Shown piece after piece: positions 1-14,300 of a DNA stretch of 64,000 nt. Source of the stretch: Piscicola geometra (lineage: Eukaryota; Annelida; Clitellata; Hirudinida; Piscicolidae). Each line of letters begins with the position of its first letter. The stretch's first letter is position 1. Location: assembly GCA_943735955.1 (NCBI GenBank), contig OX030957.1:1904001-1968000 (forward strand), read 5' to 3'. The position numbers were made by a program, and so were the translations under genes. Under the pieces are notes generated by a model that saw only the letters and a list, made by a program, of their open reading frames with translations, searched no databases and was not told the DNA's origin.

Positions 1-602
1 GTTTATGATCGTTCTCATCTTTCACTGCCACGTCGACTATTACGCTGGCAGAGTGCTGTTTATCTTTGCCGTTATCTCTGGCTACAATCTCAATGCTGAA
101 GCTTGTTATTTCTTCCCTGTCAAATCGCATGTTAGCTTGAAGAATTCCAAGATTTTTATTGATACTGAAAGCGTTTTTGAAAGGATTTGAAGCTAATAAA
201 GAAAATCCTTTTTTTTTGTCATTAGGAGGTGGAGATTTGAAAGTTATTGAAGATGTTGGTGAAAAAGGTTGTGTAGGCGGTGCGAAGGAGGTTTGAGAAT
301 TTAAGGTGGATTCGAGTTGGAAAGCGTAATGAATCTGCCGTGGAGAAACATCTCTTGTGTAATTGAAGAGAACATTAGCTATAAAATAAGAGATTTTGGC
401 GTTATCTCCAAAATCCGCGTCAGTAGCTGAAATGGTCAACAGCTTCGAAGGAACAGGGTTGTTTTCAAAAACTTCAGTGAAATAGCGAGCCTTCGAGAAG
501 ATAGGAGAGTTGTCGTTATCGTCGAGGACGTTTACTGTGACCACCTTGTTGCTCCTTCTTTCGGGTGTTCCACCATCCACGCATGCTATCTCTAAAGAAT
601 AC
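1..602 (-). CDS. Cadherin exon 7: end of EC4 and EC5, truncated by window edge
   Basis: The acceptor is AATTTTCAG|GTATTC at 602. It encodes YSLEIACVDGGTPERRSN, then VVTVNVLDDNDNSPIF closing EC4. EC5 follows: FTEVFENNPVPSKLLTISA, TDADFGDNAKISYFI, FSINKNLGILQANMRFDRE, IVARDNG and VDVAVKDENDH. A ~65-residue Ser/Pro/Thr-rich insertion (about 176-372) separates ISYFI from FSINKN. The exon stays open to base 1, so the rest of the gene is to the left. Confidence 0.92.
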
Positions 603-3600
603 CTGAAAATTGAAATGTTTTTATCACTCCAATTTCTAGTTATAAAACGCAGCATGTTGAAATGGGTAATTTCAGTTTTAGGAGATTTTGAATGTTTTCC
701 TGAAATACGTTGGTCTGCAATTTATCTTTTTTAAACAGTATTCATGGAAACCAGTTATATAAGTTCATCTTTTATACTTCGGATGATAAATCTATTTTTA
801 AAATGGTTTTATTTTCAAAAGTATTTAATTTAAAACTAAATTTCCAATCTGTCTTAAGTTTTAGTTTTTTTCAATGTTTTAGAATTTGTTAGAGTAGTTT
901 AATTTTTTTTTAATTGATAATAAATGGGAAAAGCATATTTTTAAATTCTTCATCTGGTATAAATTAGCCTAGTAATGTTGGACGGCTAACGTGAGTTTGC
1001 AACAATAANNNNNNNNNNNNNNNNNNNNNNNNNNNNNNNNNNNNNNNNNNNNNNNNNNNNNNNNNNNNNNNNNNNNNNNNNNNNNNNNNNNNNNNNNNNN
1101 NNNNNNNNNNNNNNNNNNNNNNNNNNNNNNNNNNNNNNNNNNNNNNNNNNNNNNNNNNNNNNNNNNNNNNNNNNNNNNNNNNNNNNNNNNNNNNNNNNNN
1201 NNNNNNNNGCAACAATAACTCTCGTGCGATGAAGTTTCAAGGTATTAAAAAATAATAAATGGTTTAACTTCAAGATGAATATACTAAACATTGTAAAAAA
1301 TCAAAATCCTCAGACATTTAAAAAGAAATATTTTTCAAATGTTTACAACATTTTTTATTTTAAAAATGTATTATTGGCTGTCACAATTGACAGCATATAC
1401 ATTCCAATTTTTAAATAGATGACCAAAAAATTATGTTCTAAATAAAAATAATTTTTCGCAAAAAATTATGGTGTTTCAAAATTAAATATATGCGAAGATT
1501 TTTTATGGTATTTATTTTTCCAAATATAACGATTATAAACAAGTTTAAAAAATCATTTTTTTTAATTTTCACAATTTTTTAAGCGGGTTGCATTCTCAAA
1601 TGGGTAGGAAGATGAACGGCATAAAAAATATAAAATCTAAAAAACATTATTATATTAGGAATTTATTCTATTATACAAAAATATTAATGAATTTTGTAAT
1701 ATGAAATATAAAACAATATTTTAAATTCATTGTTTTTTTTAAATTTGAAAAAGATGGATTTTGAAAGGTTGAAAAGTCTTCGAGCTTTTGATGTAGAGTT
1801 CTTTCCGTACGCAAAAACATCAAAACCTGTCATCATCGGTATGAGAGTATTTATAACACGCTCTAAAAAAGATCTCAAATTCGCCAAACTAAAATAAATA
1901 TATAAAAAATGTATTCTTTCTTTATCGTTTTTAAAATTCATTATAAAAAACTTGTGAACTAAATAAATGCTTGTGCTTTGAGACTTGGTTAGGTAAAATA
2001 GCCTTTTAAAACCTAATGCGTGTCTTTAGAAATCTAGCTTTCCATCTGATACTCCTCATCTATTAGTTTTTGCAGTAAAAACTTTTAGTTGGAAAAGATT
2101 ATTGTAGTGAACTTTCCGTAAAGCAATGAGTGTGGTATTGGCTGTGAGACAAATGGCGCTATCTCCTTGATTTATGTCATAGATTGTCTAATCTAGAACT
2201 CGAGGTTTTCCACATAAATAATCTTTTGAAGTTTTTTAATATAATGACAACTGAAATTTATTTAAGCTGTCAGTCGCCGGCTCTCATTAACTTAACAAAT
2301 AAATAAAACAGAACAATAAATAATTCAATTTAATGAAACTGAATATAATGATACGAGTTTGTATTTGGTTTCAATTTACTCAAAAACTTTTCAAAACTAT
2401 TCTGTTTTTAGTCCGATCTTAACAAAACCAGCAAATATTTTCCGTTTTGAGAAAGCAACCCGTCTTAAAATGCTACTGCACAATTTGAGATTTTTTATTT
2501 TGACGCATTCTAGAATTAGTTTGCAATCCTAGTATCTTCAATTTTTTATTTAAAATGGAAGGTACTTCAAAGAAAAAACAAACTTATTTTTGATTTTAAC
2601 AATTTAATTTAGTCGCATGTGGAAGATAATGTATTGTGAAACTATTCATTTTTAGTTCTTTTTTTAATTCAGCACGGCAGTGACTTTCTTGTGAGACAAC
2701 TTTTCGCCATGTGCAGGCTAGATTTTAGTCTATAGCATGCGTCATGCTCCAACCTCATGGACATCGAGTTTGATCGTCCCGCTGCCCAAAAAAGAAGTCT
2801 CTAGTTAATGACCAAAGTATCAGCTTGATGTTCCTTGCAACCAAAGTCTACAACCATATGTTTTAAAACCACGTTGTGAGCCCAATGACTTTTTCTCAGC
2901 AAAAACCAAACAGGTTTCAGAACAGGCCACAGCTGAATTCAGCAGAATCACATCATAAGAAGGGTGAGAAACGGCGTATACTCACAAGCAGTGTTGTTCC
3001 AGTTAACTGTAACTGTAACTGAAATGTTGAATTAACTGAAAAATATGATTCAGTTAACTGTAACTTTAACTGTAACTGTAATTCAATGCATAACTGTAAC
3101 TGAAATAAAAACTGAAAAACAAGAATAATAACTGAATAGTAACTAAAAAATATCTACTTAAAAAATGGGAAGCGCTGCAAGATAAAACATTGGCGGATGC
3201 ACGTTTTTGAGCAATAATATGATTCATTTATTTTATTCTTCGAGTCCAATTATATTAATTTTGCGTTTTACATAGTTACTTTTTTTTGCCCAGTTGAAGT
3301 ATACAATTTTTTATAAAATGTTTAAGGTTAATAGCGGCAGAAAACAAGAAAATGCCGTATGGGCCTATTTTATTCACGAAGCTTCATGCGACAAAAGCGA
3401 ATGTCAGGTTTCAGAAGAGGATGATAATGATAAAGAGAAAGTTACCAGGAAACACACTGTAGTTGATAATTATTTACGTATTTACATTTTTTAATATTAT
3501 TCAACAAGTTATGAGCATAATTTATAAACCATTTATATAATTTCAATTAAACAGTCGTAAATTTCTATCATTTAGATTCAGAGAAAATGATTTCTTTGAT

Positions 3601-5288
3601 AAAAAATTATAAGAAAAATGTAGAAGATCGAATTCGTAAAGATCTTCAAACTGGACGTCGCGTTGTCATTAGCATGGATTGCTGGACTAAGAAGGGTCTT
3701 ACACTTTCATGTCTCGGGATCTCAGCATCCTTTTATAATCCATCAATGCGTCGTGCAATTCAGGTCCTGCTAAATGTTAATTCTGTGTCTTACCCACATA
3801 CAGGAGAAATGTTAGCTCTTAAATTATTGAGTACCCTAGATTATTATCTTCTTTTGCGCAAGACATTGTTTCAGCTCCCGCTTCACAAGCGTATGTAAAG
3901 AGGGTGTTTTAAGTGTGCGGAGACCTAACTGCTGGGGAAAAAATCGCCTCAGCAAAAATCTGGAATTGAAGACATTTATGGAAATGAACAGCCTATATTA
4001 TGAATAATATATTTATATATCTTTTAAATAATTTGACTTTTAAACATTAATTTGGGCTGTATTATAAATAAAAAGTCATATTTTCTCCATCTTGATTAAC
4101 TGTAACTGTAACTAACCAAAATAACTGAAACTGAAATAGTAACTGAAAAATTAAAGTTTGCATAACTGTTACTTGAATAGTAACTAAAAAATTAAATTTT
4201 TCATAACTGTAACTTGAACTTGAACTGAAAAATACGAACTGGAAAATCACTGTTCACAAGCCATCTTAGTCTTCATTATTTTCGTCAACTTCAAAAAAGT
4301 ATTCGACTCAATGGACCAGGTATATGATATTTTAAATATTGCGATATTACGCAATCCCATAAATTTTTTTTAACGCAATTAAGGTAATGAACGACAAGCC
4401 GACCAGATAAGTCTACATACAAAGCCATTTTCCGGCATTATTCAACATCTCTAGTGGCGTACCTCGAAGTGATTTGTTGGTTTCCTTTTTATTCATTATG
4501 GTGATAGACTACAAATCCCAATTATTCGCAGATAAATCCGAACTTTGTACGCACTCGAAAAAAACGAACGAAGACAAACGCAAACGAATTAATCAGTCAG
4601 AACCGAACAACCACTCATTGTGACACTGAACACGTTTGCCCGGCAGAGTTAACTATCTCGTCTTTTTTGATTATATAACTTCATTCAAGAACAACCCATT
4701 AAGAACCAGGCCTAGCTGAATGCAAAAAAAAATGCAACAAGACAAAGTGCACGTACAGTTGGACAATGTTAAAAAGACCGAACATATGCGTCTTAGCGAA
4801 CCAGATCTTTTTCTCTTGCTACCGGCTGCAAAGTTTTCCATTGAGACGAAGCATTGTGGACGACGTTAAATACTTTAGAATCTATGTTGGCTCCACTGAT
4901 CACGATGTCAGAATTAAAATCGAAGTTGCATGAGCAGCTGTCACGAAGCTAAAATATTAATTCTGCTCTCACTTAATCTAATAATATTTTCACGATTTGC
5001 ATCATTCAAGCATTTTATTTTGCTCTATGGCTGTGATTCGTGAATACTCATAGCTGCATCGTCGAAACAACTGGACGTTTTCGCAAGGATTGCTTTTTTC
5101 GCGATGTTTGTAATTAAACAGTCCAGCTACCACATCACCAAAGAGGTTCTTTAAACACGAGTCTGACTGGAGCGCATCAATCGACCCTTTAAAATCATGG
5201 CAGTGAACAAAACACTGTGCAGAAGTCATTTCCTCTTGCCGTCGAAAAAATAGCCTCCTACCTCTTGAGAGCCCGATCGATGATGATG

Positions 5289-5346
<58 letters not shown>

Positions 5347-8300
5347 GGATGAGGATGATGAAAGCTTCAATTTAAAGCTTTAAAAAAATTTGTGTTTCAG
5401 AAGCGTAAAATTGTTTACAACATATATTTGATAACATCAAAATTTTTGAATTTATAAAAATACATTTAAAACTCCTTAACCTAATTTCAATTGTAAACGA
5501 TATCAAAGTTTGCGTTTATAAACAGAAAATTAAATTTCAATCAAAAAGTGAAAAATTGTTAATTTATTAGAAAGTTTAATAAAATGAAAAGTTTCACGAT
5601 GATGGACAGAACGTCGCATGGATAGCACCGTGTTGTGGCCAGAATGCTAATTTGAAGGGTGTCACTTCACTCGTTTGCGCACCCGCTTCTTATGATTTAT
5701 GGCAAATTTGTTTGGAAATTGACACTGAAACAGCTTTTTTGCTGAATTATGCTTTGAACAAATTATTTATTTGAAGAAATTCAGTAAAAACGTTTTTGTT
5801 TATGGGTGTATTGAAAAATTGATAAAGTTAATTTTGAATACTTTTTTTGACACATGAAATGCTTTTTAAACATGTTTGTGCAAATTTGTAAACAATTTTT
5901 AACATTTATTTTTTATGATAGCTTTAATTAATTATAAATAAATTGTTATTTATTTTATTTTTCCAATATTTTTAAAGTTTATTTTGAAATGAATTTTTTC
6001 CACGCAACAATCTAAATCCTTCAGCAGACCTATTTCAGCACTTTTTTCATGAACAACGCTTTAGACACGCTAATTCATTCCAAATGCCCCAATGCTTTTG
6101 ATTAACCTCTCAGGAGAATCCTTGAGTCTACTTCGACAATTTATTCACAAAGGGTGGTGAGTACCCTGGCGTATGTTTCTTCAAACTTTCTCTATTTCAA
6201 ATCTATTGAACTTTATTTGCAACAGAAAAATAAATAACTTTTACGTCTGAATTGAATCATTGCTAGTGATTAGCTGTCCGATATACGGTATACGAGCACT
6301 GACATTCTGAGGAGGATAATTGTAAAGATTGATCGACTCATTGCTGAGTTTATTAATTTTTGAAAACAACATTAATCTATGCTTAAGATCAAAAAGCGAC
6401 TGATATAATATAATTAAGCTAAGCACATTTTGGAATTTTTCAGTTTTCGTAACATGGAACTTTAAATAGAGAAGTGTAAATAAGTTTTCCCTATTTTATT
6501 CTAGGCTATTTCCACAAAAAAAGTATTAAGCGTTTTTGAGCAATAAGAATCGAATTATATCTTGGCGTAGACACTGAATCGAAAAACTACGTGCTTACTT
6601 TTCAAAATTGGACAGTCTTTCGTAAAATCACAAAATCTAAAATAGTATTTTTACCTGAATAAATTGGACAATTCTTTTATTAAAAACTAATTATGGAAAT
6701 CCTAAATAAAGATATTGAGTTATAAAAGCGATAAAAGAGATTTTTCGCGCATGAAAGAACGAAATATAAAATGTACTAAGATTTTAAGAGAGATGATGTG
6801 GTAGTAGTTGGGGGAAACATGCAACTTATTTGTGAAATTTGAAAGATTGTATACTTTTCAGTTCTTTATTATTTAAATAAAGATTATTTTGTAATTAACT
6901 TTAAATAGTTTCTAGAATAAGCCATTCTTTACTTTTAGCCCTAACTTTTTGTAAATATATAAATAGATTAAAAGAACGTGTTTTAAATTTTTTTAAACTT
7001 CAATTTTTTCTGAATTATTGTTTCCGGTTTTTCAATTATATCTTCAAATTTGGAGAAAGCTTGAAAGAAGTTTATGAATATGAGACATTAAATCATTTGA
7101 ATTATTAGTTTGCTGCCAAATTTGAAATAATAACTTAATTCTTTTTTTGTTCAGGCATTTCTTAAATTATTTCGAAAAAATTCTATAATTTGGCTAAAGC
7201 AATCGTAAAACTTTCACTAACATTCCATTTCTGAAACAGAAAATTTTTTAAAAGTTTAAAAAAAACCCTATATAAAAAAAAGTTAAATTATTATTTCAAA
7301 CATTTTTTTACAACTTTAAAAAGATATTTCAAATGACTAACATCGAAATCAGCTCTCTGTCGAAAGAGGCGTTGTTGCTGAAGATATGGTACTCTCTGCG
7401 GTTCTTTGGTCGAACACTCTCGTCATTTTGCACCTCGCTGGATGAACTTTTGGATTCGAAAAGTTGATTATTGTGAGTTTGTATGCCACCCGTTGATTCC
7501 ATTTCTTCAACAACGCTCTTCGTAGCAATTGAAAGATCAGAATCACTTTTTGGAATATTTTTTTTGAAACCTCGTTTCCCCATGAAATGGTCATTGCTGA
7601 GAGGAGTCATGAAGAAGTGGTTGGAGTGGGGAGACAGCACGGAGAATGTGCACTCCAGCCTCCCATTGGCTTCTGTGTCTGCATCCGATACAGACACGTG
7701 TGCTACGAACTGCTCCAAGAGAAGATTTTCTTGCACACTGACGGTGGACGTGTCGAAGGCGGTGAGAGTGTTGACGACGAGAAGTGGTGAGTTGTCGTTG
7801 ACGTCTTCCAACTCAACCACCACCATCGCTTCCGACGACCACGAAGGCTTGTTGTCAGTTGCTATTGCGAGCATTCTGTACACCGGGAAAGTCTCGAAGT
7901 CAAGTTTTCCAGTCAGAAAAATCTGTCCGCTTTCGGATTCAATGGCGAACGGAAATTGCTCGTGAGCATCTTTGCTCTGAGGAGGGCGGTTATTGATTGG
8001 GTTTATCGCATGTGCTCTTACATCGCTTGATTAATAGCTTTTTGAAAAAAAATTATGAAAATATTTGAAAAGTTATTATAAATTATTAGAAACAAATGAC
8101 AATTCCCACTTCTAATTCAACCCCTGCTAATAATTGAATAAAGCTAATGAGCTACTACCTTCAGAATAACACTAAAAAAGAGCTTGCAAAGGAAAAAAGC
8201 AAAATAACAATATAAATAATAATAAATGTTTTAAAATTTTTGAGTTATAAAAATACAAGTTCAAAAAAATATATTACTCCCATTCTAAACACCCTTAGCA

Positions 8301-11300
8301 GCAATAGTTTATTCATAGGTATAATCAACACAAAAGAGTTTTTTTCGAAAAACACACCCATGCTGGATTGCTTGGTCTAATGGAGTACCTCACCCTTCCA
8401 TTATCGCCTTCGTCTGCGTCTACTGCCTGTAGCTTCAGCAGCTTGGTCAAATGGGGAATGTCTTCTGGCACTTTAGTCTTTGAAAAAATAATTTGATTCA
8501 ATGAAATGCGATAAACTAAAATCGAAATAATAAAATGCAATGAAAGGAAAAACACTACAATAGAGTGCAACATCAACTTTGATCAACGTTGAACAAACAA
8601 CAATTGCTGCAGACTCGTTAGTTTAAGTTATGGTAGTCGTGATAGAAAAATTTGAAGGTAGATAGAAATTGGTTGGATATTTGAAATATAAATTATCGTA
8701 ATTATTTGTCGAAAAAAAATCAAGAGAAATTAAAACTGGTGATTAGTTAAAAATCTTTATATTTACCTGGTAATAGTTCTGCATAAAGTGTGGCTTATTG
8801 TCGTTGGTGTCAATGACTTTCACAAGAACTTCTAAAATTCCTGATCGCGGTGGTTTGCCTCCGTCAATTGCTATTATCTGATGAAAATTATAGTATAGTT
8901 TTTTTTTTATTTTAGGAAGTTTTTTTTATTCATTTAAACATAACCCTAACCATAAATAACTCTAACCATAACCCTCACAACCCTTTACAATTTGAAAAAA
9001 TTATTCATTTTATAATTTTTATAATATTGAAGTTTCGACATTGTTACATGGTGCTCCAAATAAATGATTGAGAGTTCAGGCCTTATAACAAGCGGAAAAG
9101 TCAAAATTCTTTTATAAAAAGCTGCGTTGGGCAATTAATTATAGATGTGTTAGTCGGTCATCCTACTTCATCAAATCATTGCGGCTTGTATTGATGACTA
9201 TGATGCATGTCTGGCCAGTGTGCTTGGCAGGGTATTTAAAACGACAAATTACTCAGTGTTCTATTACTCTGCTTAAATTAATGACGATATTCAAGTTTCC
9301 GTCTCGAATGAAAGCACTAAAAATATTAATATGTAAATGAAAGATTCTGTCAGTGAAGAAATTTTAAATAAAGTTTCAGCTTTCATTCTAATTTCTAAGT
9401 TTTCTAATAACTCAAATATATCAATTTTAACAGAAATTATAGTAATTTTTATTAAATTGGAAAAAAGTCTTTTAGAAAATTTTTCAAAAACTAAATATCT
9501 TTTCTTTTTAATAGCATTATAAAAAGTTAGGTGAGAAATGTGCTGCTTAATCATTAGTATATTAAATATTTTAAATAGAAACTCATTTTAACAAAGTTTA
9601 AAAAAAAATAGAAAAAAAAATTCTTAAATTATTTTTTCAAAATTGCTTTGAAACATTAATCTTTTTTTCAACATGATTGTAAGTTCATAAATAATTCCGA
9701 CTCTACAGATATGAAATCTGTTAAAGATGAGAAAAAACATTTGAAAAAGATTTTTACAAATGTTTTTTTACGGCAGGGAGTATGTCAAATGAAGTTTGAT
9801 TTTATTTAAAAAAAACGAAAAAATTGCCTCATAAATAACAACTTTAGCAGTCGCACATAAAACTTAATGTTTATGAAACTCGAAAAAGTCGACCGGAATG
9901 AAAATGTAACGTATAAAACTTTAGTCATATTAAAACAACTCTTCAATAAATTATTTTAACACATAAAAACATTTTAATTTCATTAGTTTTAAAGTCAAAA
10001 TGCATTAAAATTGTAAAATAAACTCAATTTTAAAGCTTTTCAACTCGGATCAAAATGAAATTCGAGTCACACGCTGAAGCCAAGCCAATAAAGCATTCAC
10101 ACGAACTTTGAGTCGATGTTCTGCTTGTTTTTCTCGGTCGAGTTTCTTCATAAGAACGACTTTCAGTTCGTTGGGAGAGGTGTCATCGGGTTCTGTTAGA
10201 AGCTTGAAGTGTTTTGACTGCTTTTGGAGCTTTTGAAGATTTTTAACTTTTTTGTGTGGGTTTTGTTTTTGCTTTTTTTTGGTTTTTTGGTTTTTTACTT
10301 TTTGATTTTTGTTCTTTTGTTTACTTTCTCTTTTTAAACGATCTTTCAAATTTGATCTTTCTAATTTTTTGTTTTCATTGTTTAGATGAATTTTAGATTT
10401 CTTTTCGAATGGTAATTTCAAAATTGATATTATTGAAGTTTTTTCTATTTTTTTCAGTGCTGTTAAATGTCTATTATTTTTTTTACTAAAAAGAGTTTTT
10501 TGTTTTTGTCCAAGGTGTAGATTCAGAAGGATTAGAATTTTTGAGAACATGGGCCATAAAGAATGTTTAATTTCATTCTTTTGTCTTCTCGTTATTTGTT
10601 TTACTGTTTCTAGATTATTTTTAATGTTTACAGATTTTAGTTTACATTCCACTTTTGTGTTCTGATCAAGCGCGAAATCTTTTTCTTTGTTCTTTAGAAA
10701 TTTCTGGAAACTCCAGTCACGTTTTATGCTTTGTAATAGTGTTTTTAACAAAAATGTTTTGTTTTTTTTGAAAAAGTTTTTGTGAGACACATTTGATAAA
10801 ACAAACGTTTGGGAATGGCATGGCAGCGTCGGATAGTTTGCACTCTTTGAATTTCCTGCATCATCATCAATGAATTTGTTATCACAAAATTCATTATCAA
10901 GACATCCTTCACTATCTTCATCATCTCCACGCTCACTAATGTTTTTTTCTATATCCTGATTGATACCGCTATGATCATCTGCAACATAACTGTTCTCTTC
11001 ATCTTCATAATCTCTCTCATTTTCTCTCTCAAACACTAAATCATCCTGGCTGTCATTAGAAGCGACAGCATCAACATCAGTCAGTGTTTTCTTCATTTTT
11101 TCGTTCAAATATTTGCAAAAATCTACAGTGAATGGCGATGATTCGGTATTGAATTCTTTCAGCCAATGCACGCAATTCACGCAAGCCTTCAGACGTGATT
11201 TCATTTCTTTACGCTTGTCCAAACAGACTGATAATGCATATTTGAAAGTGAAAATATTAAAAACTGGATTATTCAACTTGTCAACAAAACCACTCTTTCT

Positions 11301-14300
11301 TTTCACAATTTTTCCCTTCTTGCGTCCGTCTTTTATTTCATCAGACCTTTCTTCTTCTTCTTCTTCTTTTGAATCATCTTCAAAAACTTTTTCTTCAAAG
11401 AGGAAGTACTTCTGCACGGAGTACATTGGAGAATCCAAGTCGACGGCAGTGGGAAAGGTGAATGTGCTTCCTTCGACGGCAGCCTCAGAGATGTGCAAGA
11501 CCTTGCGAGAGGGCTGGAAGGCAGGTGCCATGTCATTTATGTCTGAAACCTCAATAGTAACCTGAATCGATGAAAGATTGATTAGATATAAGAAAACAGA
11601 AATTTAAGAAAAAAAATTTCTTATTATTTTTTAAGTCTAGAAAACATATCCCACACTTGTTTTTAATATTTATATAGTTGCTTTAACATTGTGAAAAGAT
11701 AGATATTTTTATAGCCTATTTAAATTACATTCAATTAAAAGCGTGTAAAAACACATTAAAGTAACACATTTTAATATTTATAAAAGCCAAATCCAATTTA
11801 ATATCTGAATTTTCTAAAGATGATAGATGGTCACTTAAATTATGAATGATTCTTTTTTCCAACCTTCAGCATTTGAAAAAAGGACATTGGTTGTACTATA
11901 ACATCGAGACGAATCTGAAAATTATAATTTAATTATTTTCTTTTTTCATTTTCAAGCATTAACTTAAAAATACGATTTTAAATTGAATTTTCATGAATTT
12001 TATTAGAATGCACTAATAGTGTACACTTAGTAAATGACTTTAGATAAATATTTTTAGAAAATATTATGACTAAAAAAGTTTTTTTTGCAAAAAAAAAAAA
12101 AGAATACCATGTATTATAATATATTATTTTAAAACCACCTAAAAATTTTAGTTTGCATAAAATGTATAAAATTTAATTATAAAATTATAAAATTTACTTT
12201 AGCAAACTAAAGTTTAAAGAAATGTTGCATAGCAAAATAGTCTTTTTGAAAATGTTCATCTAAAAACACTATCTCAGTTCGAATTTACGGCATATGAATA
12301 TTATGCTAACTAAAATAGTGTTTTTAAATTTTTTTCAAAAAACTGATAAATTCTGGCTGTTTTCATTGCTTTTATATAAAATTGCATCAAACTTTGGTAT
12401 GTCCATTTTAATTGTAACAAGTTTTTTTTCAAGTTATATGATTATTATGCCAACCTAAATTGTGTTTGAAGGCAAACATTTGCGAAAATAATGATGATCT
12501 TTTGATATATTTATTATTTTCATATGAAAGCTCATCACAATTTTCATGAATCTTTTGATTTTTTCAATTTGTTTCCTAAGTCACCTAGCGTACCATGTTT
12601 TATAATAATCTTATTATTTTGTTAAAAACAATAAAATTGTGAAATAAATATTTTTAATTCTTGTATTCTTTTTACTTTCAATCATCCATTTTCAAAAAAA
12701 TTTTATTACACAAAAATATTAACTTTTTAACACCATATTAAGACTTTAAGTTTAATACAAGTAATATTCCTAAATAATTTCATCCAGCCCATGAGTATAT
12801 TAAGAACTAATTTTCTTAGTGACAAACCTCTACAAACCTGGCAAGATTCAGAGCCAGCACACAAGACATCCCGATCCAGACGGTTGCTAACCAAGATGTG
12901 GCCTACCCTTTCATCCAATCTGATGGACTGAGACGCTAGTGCTGGCTGCAGATTGATCAACTTCAGTTTCACCCTCGACCTAGATTCGTTCATTCTCTTC
13001 AGTCTATCCGACAATCCAGAATCGTTTATTAAATCGGCAATTTTCCAGCCTTTCTTCACTTCCTCGAAGACTGAGTAATGCAGTGGCAGTATGTTGTGGT
13101 TCATACTTGTTGGAGCTCCGCTGTTGAGGACCTCTGGTGCTTGTTGTTTCAATGCAAGAGCTACTGGACTTGAGGCCATTTCACTCATGGTGAAGTTTCC
13201 ATTTTTCTTTGCGAAGTAATTCGGATTTGGCTCGTTGTTTGAAGTAGCAAAAGAATTAAGAGCCTCGTCATCCCGTTGCATCGTTTCATCGGTATCAGAA
13301 CTATCGATTTTTTCATTGTCTAGTTGCAGATTTTTTGATGGTGCTGGAGCATCTGCGAGATAATCATTTGTTTGGAATGTTACATGACGTTTCTTCAGGA
13401 TCTCTGGGGCCTTGGAGAAGTGTTTAATAAGAGGTTCGTGGAGTTGTTCTTTTTTATAACTCATTGAAAATATTTTTGTGTAATTTTCATTTGTCAAAAT
13501 ATTATTATTATAAAACTTAATTGTTAACTTATTTTTTAAATGTTGGAAAAGTTGTATGTTAGGTTTATGAGACGGCGTTGAAGAGGAATTCAGACGTTTT
13601 TTATAGAAGATGTGTAATATCGGATGCTTATTATGTTGCAGCAGAAGAGCTTCGTTATTCATTTGAATTTTTTCAGTTATTTGAGGTTTGATAAAGAGTC
13701 GAATCTTGTTTTTTAAATGTTGTGAATATTTCAAAAAAGTCAAAATTGAATTATTTGTAGTCTTGAATATTGACGGAAAATAAGTAAGTTTGGAATTGTT
13801 TGTGAAAGTTTGCCAGTCATTTTCCATTTTATTTTTAGCAATCTGTAATTCAATTTCACTTTTTTCTGCCACTTTTTTTACTTTATCTTGCTTTTTCGTA
13901 TGTGATTTTACATTGGAGTTTAGTTTTTCAGACATTTTCAAATTCAATTCTGGATACTTGAAAAAGTTTTTTATATATAATTTTTTTATCCGTTTGTTCA
14001 AAAGGCTAAGGGGGGTGAAGTTATTTGTTTGAGATGTTTGGTTTGAATCAATGATTGGTTTTGTTGTTTCTATAGTTTCGGAAAGTGAAGACTTTTCAGT
14101 TTTTTCTTTTCTTCTATTTAATTTCGTAGTCTTTGTTGATAAGAATGTTTTTGTGTTTGGAAGATGCAAAGTATTGAGGTTATAAAATATTTGTCGAGTA
14201 TTGTTTGCTCGAAAACTACTTTTATTCTCCAACTTCTTGTGCAAGATTTTATTCACATCATCACTTTTTTGTTCTTTTGCATTTCTTTTCATTCTTTTAA

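Larger units (their letters stand above)
2690..5362 (+). mobile_element. Decayed non-LTR retrotransposon (LINE, reverse-transcriptase relic), split by hAT insertion
   Basis: Fragments of a LINE reverse transcriptase appear in shifting plus-strand frames. Around 2770-2900 the frame gives IVPLPKK and ISLMFLATKVYNHM. After the hAT insertion, 4272-4316 gives IFVNFKKVFDSMDQ, the classic F-DFKKAFDS motif of the palm. Around 4870-4930 there is YFRIYVGSTDHDVRI, and around 5010 LLYGCDS. Stops and frameshifts are frequent, so it is dead. It ends in a GAT microsatellite at 5281-5362, as LINE 3' ends often do. The order of motifs matches RTE-like LINEs. Exact ends are uncertain. Confidence 0.7.
603..7341 (-). 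other. Intron 6 of the cadherin gene (6.7 kb)
   Basis: It is bounded by GAT|GTTAGT at 7342/7341 and TTTTCAG at 603. It holds an N gap, a decayed LINE with a nested hAT element, and a GAT microsatellite. Outside those parts, 1209-2640 and 5400-7330 are AT-rich. I see no coding similarity there on either strand. Confidence 0.85.

Noticed and set aside
5002..5370. Minus-strand frame starting with poly-Ser
   Set aside because: Antisense of the GAT repeat and LINE 3' end.
7483..7965. 160-codon plus-strand frame
   Set aside because: Antisense shadow of cadherin exon 6, whose minus-strand reading has EC motifs and fits splice phases.
8940..8985. Telomere-like CCCTAACC patch
   Set aside because: Only a few degenerate units; too short to be an interstitial telomere with confidence.
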